64,000 nt of DNA, from NCBI RefSeq assembly GCF_001279525.1, contig NZ_LGDY01000126.1, positions 1 to 64,000 on the forward strand, in the 5' to 3' direction. The stretch comes from Nocardia sp. NRRL S-836. Lineage in GTDB: Bacteria; Actinomycetota; Actinomycetes; Mycobacteriales; Pseudonocardiaceae. The position numbers were made by a program, and so were the translations under genes. Under the pieces are notes generated by a model that did no database searches, was not told the origin of the DNA, and saw only the letters and a program-made list of their open reading frames with translations. This document shows, piece after piece, positions 17,717 through 25,743 of this stretch (positions are counted from its first letter, which is position 1; each line of letters opens with the position of its first letter).

Positions 17717-20361
17717 TGAGCGCCTCCCAACTTGCGCACCGCCACACGTGCGGCGGTCGCGGCAACACCCTTGGCACCGCGCGCACGATACTCGGCACGC
17801 AGCCGGCCACTGATCCGCTGGGCGCGGGACGCCGACGAGGGCGGGGTCGCGGACAGGTTGGACAGCGACTGCGGCAGCATCGCGAACGCCACGGTGACGT
17901 AGCCCGACGACATCGGCGCACCGACCCGGTCGCTGACCTTCAGCACGACCGCCGACTCGGGGCCGTTGAACTCGACCAGGTTCGCGCCGAGCCAGCGGGC
18001 GCCGTGGTAGCCCATCGCCGTGAAGTCGTCGGGCGTCTCCCACCGCAGCGGCTCGGGCAGCGGGCGGCGGCCGCCGTTGCCGCTGACCTCGATCCAGTCG
18101 ATCCGCACGATCGCGGGCCGACCGGGGATGATCAGCGACAGGTCCAGGGTGTCGTGGTGCTCGAAGTACAGGCGGGCGAACGACAGGCCGTTGCGGTTGA
18201 TCCGCACGCGGCGGCTGCCCGCCTTGGTCCACTTGTTCGCGCCGGTGCGGTAGTACAGCGTCGTCTCGGACGGCTCGCCGGACGCCTCGAACACGTCGGG
18301 GGCGATCGCGCCGGTGGACAGCGCGGTGCCCGCCGCGGCGAGACCGGTGTCGGAGGCGGAGAGCAGCGAGGGCCAGAACGAGTCGCGCATGCCCAGGTCG
18401 GCGAGGTCCAGCGGCGACAGGTACGGCAGCGCGGCGACCAGGTCGTCCGGGACGACCTTGGTGACCAGGGTCGAGCCGAAGTTGTCCTCGTGCACCCAGT
18501 TGCCGAACACCGCGGCCTCGCCGGGGGTGGGCGCCTTGATCGCGGCCACCAGGATGTTGGCCAGCCGGTCCCGCGCCGTCTGGCGGGTGAGCGTGGCCCA
18601 GGTGCCGCCGGACGCGCGCACGTAGTCGTGCCACATCCGCTGGAACGCCAGCATGCCCTGCTGGGCGGCACTGCGTTCGGCGTTCTGCGTGGCGGACTCG
18701 CTGACGCGGCCCAGCACGGGGTTGCCGTCCTCGGTGAACCCGACCAGGGAGCCGCACAGCGCGTTGACGCACTGCTCCAGCACCTCGGGGCTGCGCACGA
18801 TCGCGCCGCACACGTCGGCGGGGTGCCCGGCCTGCGCCAGGTAGCCCTCCAGCCGCAGGCCGGCGCCGTACGCGAGGGCGGAGCGGTTGTCGGTGGCCAG
18901 GTAGAGGCCGGCGGGCTTCACGGGGATGCCGGCGATCTTCAGCGCGGCGGCGAGCTGGCGCTGGATGGTGCCGCCCCAGCCCAGGTCGACCATGACCATC
19001 TCGGGCTCGTCGAGCGCGCCGACGGAGCGCAGGTGGCGGACCATGCGCTCGCGGTTGGCGGTGATGGTGGCCTTGAGCCGGTTCTGCAGGTGCGGCGACT
19101 CGGTCAGGGCGATGGCGACGCGTTCGGCGATGTCACCGTTGTCGACGATGGTGTCGAGCTCGTTGACCAGCGCGGGCACCTCGCCGGTGCGCAGGTGCAG
19201 CACCGACAGCAGCTCGCGGACGTTGAGGTTGTGGCTGCGGCGGATGAACTCGTGCACCGAGTCGACGTCGAAGCTGTCCAGCGCGGCGATCGAGGTGACG
19301 TGCCGCGACAGCCACACGGGCTTGGCCCGCACGTCCCAGCCACGGGCCTGCGCGGCCTCGTTGATCAGCTCCGAGAGCAGCTCACCCTCGCGCATGGGGC
19401 ACCACAGCACCTTGGTGCCGTCCTCGTGCGCCCGCATGGCGACCCACTCGGCGAAACCGGTCAGCACGGGGCCGAGCACGGCGGCGCCGTAGCGCCACGC
19501 GACGTCGTTGCCCGACTCGCCGTCGTGGCCGTAGGCCTGCAACGTCTTCGCACGCAGGCTGGTGATGCCGTAGTCGCCGTGCACCTCGTCGAGAATCGGC
19601 GCGTAGTCGCCGAAGTGGTCCTCCGGCTCACCCTCGCGGTCGAGCACGACGGCGAGCGGCTGGTCGATGCGGCGGTAGTGCACGACCCGCATGCCCAGCT
19701 CGGCGCCGGTCTCGATGTCGGCCACCTCGTTGTCGCCGACGTGCACGACCTGCTCGGCGGACAGCCCCAGGTCGCCGAGCACGATCTCGAACAACCCGTT
19801 GGTCTTGTCGAGGCCGTGCTGGTGGGAGCGGTAGACCTTGGCGTCCTTCAACGCGGCCAGCTCGGGCCGGTCGAGCAGGTAGGCCAGCTGCTCCTCGGTG
19901 AAGTAGGTGTCGGAGACCAGCACCAGCGGCACGCCGTTGCGGTGGGCGGCGTCGATCAGCGCGGCCATGTCGAGGTCGACGACGGTGAACTCGCGTTCGA
20001 CCTCGATCTCCTGCGCGACCAGCTTCTCCAGCAGCGCCAGGTCGAACGTGCCCTGCGGCATCGCGCGCCAGATGTCGAACAGCGACACCTCGGGCCCGAG
20101 GTCGCCGTGGTCGCGGCGGGCCTTGCGCTCGGCCTCGATGCGCATGCGCCGGAACGTGGCGTCCGTCAGCCACGCCGGTGCGAGTCCGGCCGCCCGCAGC
20201 CGCGAGCCGATGATCCCGAACACGTCCGCGGGCCGCGGCACCCGCCGCCACAGGATCGTGTCGAAGATGTCGAACGACAGCGCTGCGCAGGACTTGTCCG
20301 CCACCGTCCTGTGCACATCCGCCAGCAGCGCGTTCGTCCTATTGCCCGCAGCACCGTTCAT
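17713..20361 (-). CDS. large HAD-superfamily protein of glycan loci
   Basis: An 882-aa protein. The first 280 residues are a HAD domain: ALSFDIFDTILWR (motif I, DxFDT), LVLVSDTYF (motif II Ser/Thr), a Lys in DKTNG and VVHVGDNEVADIETG (motif IV). The central part (LWCPMREGELLSELI ... MVMVDLGWGGTIQRQL) is typical of the COG5610-type proteins found in polysaccharide clusters. The last 250 residues look beta-rich and could be carbohydrate-binding. The phosphatase or phosphotransferase substrate is unknown. The ATG at 20361 is preceded by GGAGGGG at 8 bases. Coupled to the methyltransferase gene downstream. Confidence 0.8.
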   Translation of the reverse strand: MNGAAGNRTNALLADVHRTVADKSCAALSFDIFDTILWRRVPRPADVFGIIGSRLRAAGLAPAWLTDATFRRMRIEAERKARRDHGDLGPEVSLFDIWRAMPQGTFDLALLEKLVAQEIEVEREFTVVDLDMAALIDAAHRNGVPLVLVSDTYFTEEQLAYLLDRPELAALKDAKVYRSHQHGLDKTNGLFEIVLGDLGLSAEQVVHVGDNEVADIETGAELGMRVVHYRRIDQPLAVVLDREGEPEDHFGDYAPILDEVHGDYGITSLRAKTLQAYGHDGESGNDVAWRYGAAVLGPVLTGFAEWVAMRAHEDGTKVLWCPMREGELLSELINEAAQARGWDVRAKPVWLSRHVTSIAALDSFDVDSVHEFIRRSHNLNVRELLSVLHLRTGEVPALVNELDTIVDNGDIAERVAIALTESPHLQNRLKATITANRERMVRHLRSVGALDEPEMVMVDLGWGGTIQRQLAAALKIAGIPVKPAGLYLATDNRSALAYGAGLRLEGYLAQAGHPADVCGAIVRSPEVLEQCVNALCGSLVGFTEDGNPVLGRVSESATQNAERSAAQQGMLAFQRMWHDYVRASGGTWATLTRQTARDRLANILVAAIKAPTPGEAAVFGNWVHEDNFGSTLVTKVVPDDLVAALPYLSPLDLADLGMRDSFWPSLLSASDTGLAAAGTALSTGAIAPDVFEASGEPSETTLYYRTGANKWTKAGSRRVRINRNGLSFARLYFEHHDTLDLSLIIPGRPAIVRIDWIEVSGNGGRRPLPEPLRWETPDDFTAMGYHGARWLGANLVEFNGPESAVVLKVSDRVGAPMSSGYVTVAFAMLPQSLSNLSATPPSSASRAQRISGRLRAEYRARGAKGVAATAARVAVRKLGGAQ

Positions 20362-20665
20362 CGCGGCAACCCCTCCGTTGTTTTTGCTGTGCAGGTCCCC
20401 AGCGCGGCCCACGTCGCGAGCGCCACGGCTTTTCCCGCCAACTTCGCGGACACCTTACCGGTCCGCCTCACGACCCCCACGCCCCAGCGGCCGAGCCGGT
20501 TGCCCCCGCCCCCGCCCGCAACCCCCGGAAACACAACGGAAAGACCTCGTGAACACGCGTCTGCGGCGTGCCGCCCCGCCAGGCCGGGGGTGCCGGGTAA
20601 TCCAGTGGCGCCGGCCCGGCCCGCACGGCTTTGCTTGGCGATCATCGTCGAGCGGAGGAGGGCAC
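20362..20665. other. intergenic region, divergent promoters expected
   Basis: About 300 bases without a gene between the HAD gene (-) and the NmrA-like gene (+). The Shine-Dalgarno of the latter (GGAGGAGGG) ends it. I see no clear operator or sigma-type promoter and no RNA element. Confidence 0.4.
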
Positions 20666-21427
20666 TTGATCGTCGTCACGGCCGCGTCCGGAGCACTGGG
20701 ACGCCTTGTCGTCGAGCGGTTGTCGGCGCACACCGAGGTGGTCGCGGCGGTCCGCGACCCGTCCCGCGCGCCGGAGGGCGTCGCGGTGCGGCACGGGGAC
20801 TACGACGACCCGGCCGGTCTGCGGGCGGCGTTCGACGGCGCCGACCGGCTGCTGCTGATCTCGTCACCCGAGCTGGACGCGGCCAAGCGCGTGGCCCAGC
20901 ACCGCAATGCCATCTCCGCCGCCCGTGACGCCGGGGTGGGCGCCATCGCCTACACCAGCTTCCTGGGCGCCGACACCACGGCGACGGGGCTCACCGAGGC
21001 ACACCACGCGACGGAACAGGCCCTCCGCGACAGCGGGGTGCCGCACACGCTGCTGCGGCACCCGTTCTACAGCGACGCGTTCGTGCCCAGGATCGTCGAC
21101 GGCGAGCTGACGGCCAGCACGGGCGGCCGCGGCCTGAACACCGCGTTCCGCGCCGACCTGGCCGACGCCGCCGCCGCGGTGCTCCTCGACGACGCGCACC
21201 TCGGGAAGGCCTACGACCTCACGGGTCCGCTGTGGACCCACCCGGAGGTCGCCGAGGCACTGGGCGTGACCTACCGCGAGGTGCCCGACGACGGGCCCGG
21301 CCCGATGCGGTGGCTCACCGCGCAGGTCCGCGCCGGCGCCCTGGAACGGCAGACGCCCGACCTGGCACGGGTGCTGGGCCGGGCCCCGCGGACCATGGCC
21401 GGGCACCTGCGCGCCACCGGGTTCTGA
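20666..21427 (+). CDS. NmrA-like NAD(P)-binding oxidoreductase
   Basis: A 253-aa atypical short-chain dehydrogenase. The N-terminus IVVTAASGALGRLVVERL carries the Gly-rich dinucleotide-binding turn, RDPSR binds the NADP ribose phosphate in this family, and AYTSFLGAD with LTEAHHATEQALRDSG matches the QOR2/NmrA-like quinone-reductase group (SDR_a5). It probably reduces quinones or senses redox state. The start is TTG, chosen for GGAGGAGGG 4 bases upstream and because the fold begins right there. A hairpin terminator follows. Confidence 0.82.
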   Translation: MIVVTAASGALGRLVVERLSAHTEVVAAVRDPSRAPEGVAVRHGDYDDPAGLRAAFDGADRLLLISSPELDAAKRVAQHRNAISAARDAGVGAIAYTSFLGADTTATGLTEAHHATEQALRDSGVPHTLLRHPFYSDAFVPRIVDGELTASTGGRGLNTAFRADLADAAAAVLLDDAHLGKAYDLTGPLWTHPEVAEALGVTYREVPDDGPGPMRWLTAQVRAGALERQTPDLARVLGRAPRTMAGHLRATGF

Positions 21428-21429
21428 CG

Positions 21430-21462
21430 GCGGTGGGTGGGCTGCTGCGGCCCGCCCACCGC
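21430..21462 (+). terminator. hairpin terminator after the NmrA-like gene
   Basis: An 8-bp GCGGTGGG/CCCACCGC stem extended by four more G-C pairs after one mismatch, with a short loop, starts 3 bases after the stop codon. There is no T-run, which is common for actinobacterial terminators. Confidence 0.6.
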
Positions 21463-21573
21463 GACGACGCAGTGCTCGGGGTTTTCTCGAAAAAGCCGCG
21501 GAATACCTGCTCGTGTTGAACATCCGCGTTGTGACCGTGAGCCGCCACGCGACCTTCACCGAACGCCAGTACG

Positions 21574-21612
21574 CCAACAGGACCGCCACCCACCGGGTGA
21601 CGGTCCTGTTGG
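21574..21612 (-). terminator. terminator of the tRNA gene
   Basis: A perfect 12-bp inverted repeat (CCAACAGGACCG and its complement, 15-base loop) begins 9 bases beyond the 3' end of the tRNA on the minus strand. Confidence 0.75.
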
Positions 21613-21620
21613 CTTCCTCG

Positions 21621-21697
21621 TGGTGCCCCCGGTGCGACTCGAACGCACACTGGACGGATTTTGAGTCCGCTGCCTCTGCCGATTGGGCTACGGGGGC
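21621..21697 (-). tRNA. tRNA-Leu(CAA) with short variable arm
   Basis: A full cloverleaf of 77 bases including encoded CCA. The acceptor GCCCCCG pairs with CGGGGGC; the anticodon stem GCGGA/UCCGU encloses the loop CTCAAAA with anticodon CAA (reads UUG); the T arm is GTGCG-TTCGAGT-CGCAC; the discriminator base is A. The D stem has only three good pairs (GCC/GGC). The variable region is only five bases (CCAGT), whereas bacterial leucine tRNAs normally carry a long class II variable arm. Leu is assigned from the anticodon only. Confidence 0.85.
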
Positions 21698-21749
21698 GTG
21701 GCGGGGTGAACTCTAGCGGATCTGTGCCACGGGTTTGTTGTGGGGACCC

Positions 21750-22031
21750 TCAGGACTTCACCAATCGGCTGATGGCGGCGGTGGCCTCGGCGAGCTTCTC
21801 GTCGGCCACGGGGCCGCCTTCGGCGACGGCCTGGGCGACACAATGCTTGAGGTGCTCGTCGAGCAACCCGAGCGAGACGGCTTGGAGTGCCTTCGTGGCG
21901 GCGGCGATCTGGGTGAGGACGTCGATGCAGTATTCGTCGTTCTCGACCATGCGCTGCAGGCCGCGGATCTGTCCTTCGATGCGGCGCAGTCGCTTGAGGT
22001 AAGCGTCCTTGTCGGCGGTGTACCCGTGCAT
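21750..22031 (-). CDS. csoR: CsoR-family metal-sensing repressor
   Basis: A 93-aa all-helical repressor of the DUF156/CsoR family (LKRLRRIEGQIRGLQRMV). The Cu(I) ligands of M. tuberculosis CsoR (Cys36, His61, Cys65) align by eye with Cys35 (EYCID), His60 and Cys64 (DEHLKHC), so copper sensing is plausible. When apo it binds DNA; Cu(I) releases it. No copper ATPase or CopZ gene lies beside it. An inverted repeat upstream is a candidate operator, implying autoregulation. Confidence 0.9.
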   Translation of the reverse strand: MHGYTADKDAYLKRLRRIEGQIRGLQRMVENDEYCIDVLTQIAAATKALQAVSLGLLDEHLKHCVAQAVAEGGPVADEKLAEATAAISRLVKS

Positions 22032-22056
22032 CGCTCCTGACCTTCCCTCCCCTGGC

Positions 22057-22075
22057 GGGTATGTGCAGGATACCC
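22057..22075. promoter_or_regulatory. candidate CsoR operator
   Basis: GGGTAT and ATACCC flank a 7-base centre, a 19-bp inverted repeat 26 bases upstream of the csoR ATG. The GTATCC...ATACCC arrangement resembles known CsoR-family sites. Confidence 0.6.
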
Positions 22076-22354
22076 GGACCGGGTGGGGGCGCGTTATGTG
22101 TGACGCTGCTCCGTCAGCGGGAATGGTGAAGCGTCCGGCAAGCCCAGCAACGGCGCCGTGATGAGACGACTAGCTGCACATTTTGGACCCATAACACCCC
22201 TGCGGTTTCGGCCGCAAAATGCCCCGACCGGGCGGTTGGGTCACATTTTAGCGGCGAAAGGTTCGCCGTTTTTCCTCGTGTGGACTATGGTGTTGTCGGA
22301 GCACGTGGTTACGTCGAGGATCCGCGTGCTATGTGAGTACCCAACGGAGGAACA
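22076..22354. other. lsr2 leader/promoter region
   Basis: Gene-free region between csoR (-) and lsr2 (+). It is unusually A/T-rich for this genome, with repeated ACATTTT motifs near 22178 and 22242, a small TGCGG/CCGCA hairpin at 22201-22216, and a terminator-like hairpin at 22252-22273. The lsr2 promoter should lie here, but I cannot place a convincing -35/-10. Confidence 0.45.
22252..22273 (+). terminator. terminator-like hairpin in front of lsr2
   Basis: CGGCGAA-AGG-TTCGCCG followed directly by TTTTT is an intrinsic-terminator shape, 82 bases upstream of the lsr2 start and on the lsr2 strand. It may be a leader attenuator; it has no upstream + strand gene to terminate. Confidence 0.5.
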
Positions 22355-22696
22355 GTGGCACAGCAGACCGTCGTCCAACTCATCGACGACCTCGACGGCG
22401 GAGAAGCCGACGAGACCGTGACCTTCGCACTTGACGGTGTCGAGTACGCCATCGACCTGTCGAAGGGAAATGCGGAGCGGCTTCGTGAGTCGCTGGCGGA
22501 CTTCGTCGCCAAGGCTCGTCGTGCGGGTGGCCGCAAGCAGCGCAAGGGCACCGGCAAGTCGACGGTGAAGGCCACCGACAAGGCTGAGGCGCAGCGCATT
22601 CGTGACTGGGCTCGCGCGCAGGGGCACCAGATCTCGGACCGCGGCCGCATTCCGCAGAACCTGGTCGTGCAGTTCCAGGAAGCGCACGCCTCCTGA
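22355..22696 (+). CDS. lsr2: Lsr2 nucleoid-associated protein
   Basis: A 113-aa H-NS-like bridging protein of actinobacteria. The N-terminal dimerisation domain (VVQLIDDLDGGEADETVTFALDG) is canonical. A basic linker (ARRAGGRKQRKGTGKS) leads to the C-terminal DNA-binding domain, whose AT-hook-like RGR in SDRGRIP inserts into the minor groove. It silences AT-rich and horizontally acquired DNA. The GTG start has GGAGG 4 bases upstream. A strong terminator follows. Confidence 0.95.
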   Translation: MAQQTVVQLIDDLDGGEADETVTFALDGVEYAIDLSKGNAERLRESLADFVAKARRAGGRKQRKGTGKSTVKATDKAEAQRIRDWARAQGHQISDRGRIPQNLVVQFQEAHAS

Positions 22697-22720
22697 CCTG
22701 CTGGAACAAGCATGGTTTCC

Positions 22721-22750
22721 ACACGTCGGCCGGACCGCCGGCCGACGTGT
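22721..22750 (+). terminator. terminator after lsr2
   Basis: A perfect 13-bp stem (ACACGTCGGCCGG with its complement) around a 4-base loop, followed by TTAA, starts 24 bases after the lsr2 stop. Confidence 0.8.
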
Positions 22751-22822
22751 TAACCAAGTGCAGATGTTGTGCCGCCCGGCCGTGGCCGGGCCGGTCGAGT
22801 TCCTTCCGCACAACGCGTGGGA

Positions 22823-24808
22823 TCAGCGACCGGGAAAGTCCGCTCCGAACAGCCGCAACACCGCTGTCGCCTTGACCGCCGTCTCCTCGAATTCCGCGTC
22901 GGGCTCGGACAGCGAGATGACTGCTCCGCCGACACCGAAACTGACCTGGTCGCCGTTGCGCACCAGGGTTCGGATGACGATGCTGAAGTCCGCGGCGCCG
23001 TTGAGCGAGAAGTATCCGAGGGCTCCCGAGTACACCCCGCGTGGACCGGCTTCCACCCCGTCGAGGATCTGCATGGTCCGGATCTTCGGTGCACCGGTCA
23101 TGGATCCGCCGGGAAACGCCGCCCGAACACAGCGGACGGCGGAACTGTCCGGTCGAAGTCGTGCGCGCACGGTGCTCACCAATTGGTGGACGGTCGAGTA
23201 GGTCTCGACGTCGAACAACCTCGTCACCTCGACCGAACCGACTTCCGCGCAGGTGCCGAGATCGTTGCGGACGAGGTCCACGATCATCAGGTTCTCGGCG
23301 CGGTCCTTGACCGATCGGGCCAAGCCGGTGCGCATCATCTCGTCTTCGGCGGCGTCTTCACCGCGGGGACGGGTGCCCTTGATCGGCGAAGACTCCACCA
23401 CACCATCTCGGTCAACCCGGATAAATCGTTCGGGTGACGCGCTGAGCACGGACAGTTCACCGAAACGCAGCAGTGCGCCGAACGGAACGGGATTTGCGGC
23501 GCGGAGCAGCCGATAGGTGTCCCATGGATCCAGTGCGGCCTGCCAGGACATCATGTTCGTCAGGCAGACCTCGTACGTCTCCCCCGCGGTGATCGCCTCC
23601 TGACAGGCGCCGATCAGCTTCAGGTAGTGCGCGCGTGGGTGCCGCAGCCGCACAGACGACACAACAGGTGCCGTAGCGGGTGGCAGCGGGCGAAGTGAGT
23701 GCAGAACACCGGCCACCCGATCGAACCAGTCGTCGTCGGTCAGCGAGAGCAAGTGGACGGTGTGCTCGTGGTGGTCGATCACGAGTGCCCGGTCCGCGAA
23801 GACGAACGACGCGTCCGGTTGTTCGGCGCGGTGGGCGAAGTCACCGCCGCATTCCGATTTCAGCTCGTAGCCGAGGTAGCCGACCCAGCCCAGGGCGAAG
23901 TCGAAGGGCACGTCGGGCTGGTGCACGCCCCACGCCGCCAGGTCCTCGTCGAGCCACGAGAAGAACGACGGGCAGTGCTCGGCTATCCCGTCGACGACGA
24001 GCTCCTGGTCCGGCACCGAGTAGCGGGCCACCCGCGCGAGCGGCCCGGAGGCGTCGCCGAAGAACGAGAACCGGCCACCGGAACCGCTGTCCAGCCAGAA
24101 CGCGGTCTCAGCGGCCCCGTAGAGCGCCGCGAACACTTCTTCGGCGTCCACGACCAGGTCGAGACGGCGGACGTGTACAGGGCGCTGCTGAGCCGCTTTA
24201 CGAACCACCACGGGTTCCGGCACGGCGGCGGAGCGCGTCGGCGTGAGGGCGGCGAAGTTGGCGAGCAAGTCGCGCCCGGACTCGGTGCAGATCGACTCGG
24301 GGTGGAACTGCACACCCCACGCGGGACGGTCGAGAGCGCGCACACCCATCAGCACGCCGTCATCGCTCCACGCGACGGCCTCCAAAGAAGAAGGCAGGTC
24401 GGTGACGGCCAGGGAGTGATAACGGACCACGTCGAGAGGCGACGGCAGGCCCGCGAACACGTCCACACCCGTGTGCCTCACCGGCGAGACGATGCCGTGA
24501 CGCGGCACGGGTGCAGGACCGACCGTGGCGCCGTAAGACAGGCACAGCCCCTGATGGCCCAGGCACACCCCGAGCAACGGGATCTCCGCGTGCTCGATCA
24601 CCGCCCGGCAGACGCCGAAGTCGGCGGGGTTCCCCGGCCTGCCGGGTCCCGGTGAGATCACCACGTTGTCGAACGACCGCAGTGCGGCCAGCCGGAAGCG
24701 CGGGTCGTCGTTGTGGACGACCACGGGTTCGGCCCCGTTCACCTGGGCGAGGTGCTGGAAGAGGTTGAACGTGAACGAGTCGTAGTTGTCGATGAGCAGA
24801 GTTCGCAT
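22823..24808 (-). CDS. pabAB: fused aminodeoxychorismate synthase (PabA-PabB)
   Basis: About 661 aa. Residues 1-190 are a class I glutamine amidotransferase (LLIDNYDSFTFNLF; nucleophile Cys in LLGVCLGHQG; His and Glu in FHPES). The rest is the chorismate-binding PabB domain: PIKGTRPRG, with the lysine that marks aminodeoxychorismate synthase rather than anthranilate synthase, and GGSMTGAPK. It makes 4-amino-4-deoxychorismate for p-aminobenzoate and folate. In some actinomycetes such fusions serve antibiotic PABA starters, but no such cluster is nearby. The ATG at 24808 immediately precedes the conserved MRTLLIDNYDSF; its Shine-Dalgarno is weak. Confidence 0.92.
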   Translation of the reverse strand: MRTLLIDNYDSFTFNLFQHLAQVNGAEPVVVHNDDPRFRLAALRSFDNVVISPGPGRPGNPADFGVCRAVIEHAEIPLLGVCLGHQGLCLSYGATVGPAPVPRHGIVSPVRHTGVDVFAGLPSPLDVVRYHSLAVTDLPSSLEAVAWSDDGVLMGVRALDRPAWGVQFHPESICTESGRDLLANFAALTPTRSAAVPEPVVVRKAAQQRPVHVRRLDLVVDAEEVFAALYGAAETAFWLDSGSGGRFSFFGDASGPLARVARYSVPDQELVVDGIAEHCPSFFSWLDEDLAAWGVHQPDVPFDFALGWVGYLGYELKSECGGDFAHRAEQPDASFVFADRALVIDHHEHTVHLLSLTDDDWFDRVAGVLHSLRPLPPATAPVVSSVRLRHPRAHYLKLIGACQEAITAGETYEVCLTNMMSWQAALDPWDTYRLLRAANPVPFGALLRFGELSVLSASPERFIRVDRDGVVESSPIKGTRPRGEDAAEDEMMRTGLARSVKDRAENLMIVDLVRNDLGTCAEVGSVEVTRLFDVETYSTVHQLVSTVRARLRPDSSAVRCVRAAFPGGSMTGAPKIRTMQILDGVEAGPRGVYSGALGYFSLNGAADFSIVIRTLVRNGDQVSFGVGGAVISLSEPDAEFEETAVKATAVLRLFGADFPGR

Positions 24809-24855
24809 TTCGCGCGGCACTCTACCTGGCAAAACACCCGTTCGGACGCACGAGA

Positions 24856-24884
24856 GAGGGCGGCCACGGAACGTGACCGCCCTC
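24856..24884 (-). terminator. terminator downstream of the sigma operon
   Basis: GAGGGCGG and CCGCCCTC form an 8-bp stem, extended by CAC/GTG within, 14 bases beyond the stop of the membrane protein gene. Confidence 0.6.
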
Positions 24885-24897
24885 CTTGTCGCGCGGG

Positions 24898-25743
24898 TCA
24901 GCCCAAGTTGGCGAACTTCGGGTCGACCGCCATGGCCGCGAGCTCCGACCCCTCGAACGGCTCGACGTCGAGCGCCGGGTAGCCGCCCCCGTCGAAGCCC
25001 GCGCTCTGGGCCACGGTCACGACCCAGCCGTTCGGGTGCTTGTAGGACATCCAGCCCAGCACGCCGCCCGGTTCCTGGCTGGCCGCGTCACCGACCTGCA
25101 GCCCGTTGACGTTGCGCACCTTGCACATCGCCTTGCTCTTGCCCCAGAACTGCTTGGCCAGCGCACACGGTTCCGAGGCGTGCCGCGGACCGGGCGTGGA
25201 CACCTCGATGACCAGCTTGCCGACCTTGCCGTTCTTGCGCACCGGCACGTACGCCGTGAACTGCCAGAGCTCCGGCTGCTCGCCGGGGTCGGACGCGAGC
25301 ACCGCCTGGGCGTGCATCATCTCGCCGTTACCGGACTGCGTGTTCTGGTACTTCAGCGCGGGCGTCTCGTACCCGTACGACCACGCGGACCGTTTGACAG
25401 CGTCCAGCAGCTGCTCGGCGCGAACGGCCTGCGGCCCCTGGCTCGCGGACCGGTCGGGCTGCTCGGACGCCCACGCCATGGTCGAGCCGCTCGGCCTGGA
25501 GCTGCTGCTGCTGGGTCCCGCTCCGGTCAGGTAGTCCCGCGTGCCCGCCGGGTTGAGCGCGAACGCCGACCCGAGGCCGATGCCCACCACGAGCACCGCG
25601 ACCACCGCACCGACCAGCGACGACCGCCTGGCTGACCGGGCCTTGCGCGCCACGTGGAGCGCGCGGTTAGGGTCCATGGCCGGCGGGGGGCTGCTGGTCA
25701 CCACCACGTCCTGGAACGCCGTTCTGAGGTCCTGTTCGTTCAT
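24898..25743 (-). CDS. membrane-anchored protein paired with a sigma factor
   Basis: A 281-aa protein with a 45-residue cytoplasmic N-terminus (NEQDLRTAFQDVVV), one transmembrane helix (SLVGAVVAVLVVGIGLGSAF), a Ser-rich linker, and an extracytoplasmic domain of about 190 residues containing two Cys (SEPCALAKQF; KAMCKVRN). Its ATG overlaps the sigma factor stop (ATGA), the usual layout for a sigma/regulator pair, so it may act as an anti-sigma or signal-receiving protein. It lacks a recognisable zinc anti-sigma motif. Family not recognised. Confidence 0.65.
   Translation of the reverse strand: MNEQDLRTAFQDVVVTSSPPPAMDPNRALHVARKARSARRSSLVGAVVAVLVVGIGLGSAFALNPAGTRDYLTGAGPSSSSSRPSGSTMAWASEQPDRSASQGPQAVRAEQLLDAVKRSAWSYGYETPALKYQNTQSGNGEMMHAQAVLASDPGEQPELWQFTAYVPVRKNGKVGKLVIEVSTPGPRHASEPCALAKQFWGKSKAMCKVRNVNGLQVGDAASQEPGGVLGWMSYKHPNGWVVTVAQSAGFDGGGYPALDVEPFEGSELAAMAVDPKFANLG

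Noticed and set aside
9381..20361. Natural-product gene cluster
   Set aside because: Glycosyltransferases and methyltransferases are present, but there is no polyketide, peptide or terpene core enzyme, and the flippase, GT2 and DUF2142 point to a cell-surface glycan.
18004..20928. A near-1000-codon open frame on the plus strand opposite the HAD gene
   Set aside because: Antisense shadow; low-complexity Gly/Arg/Val composition and no ribosome-binding site or domain.
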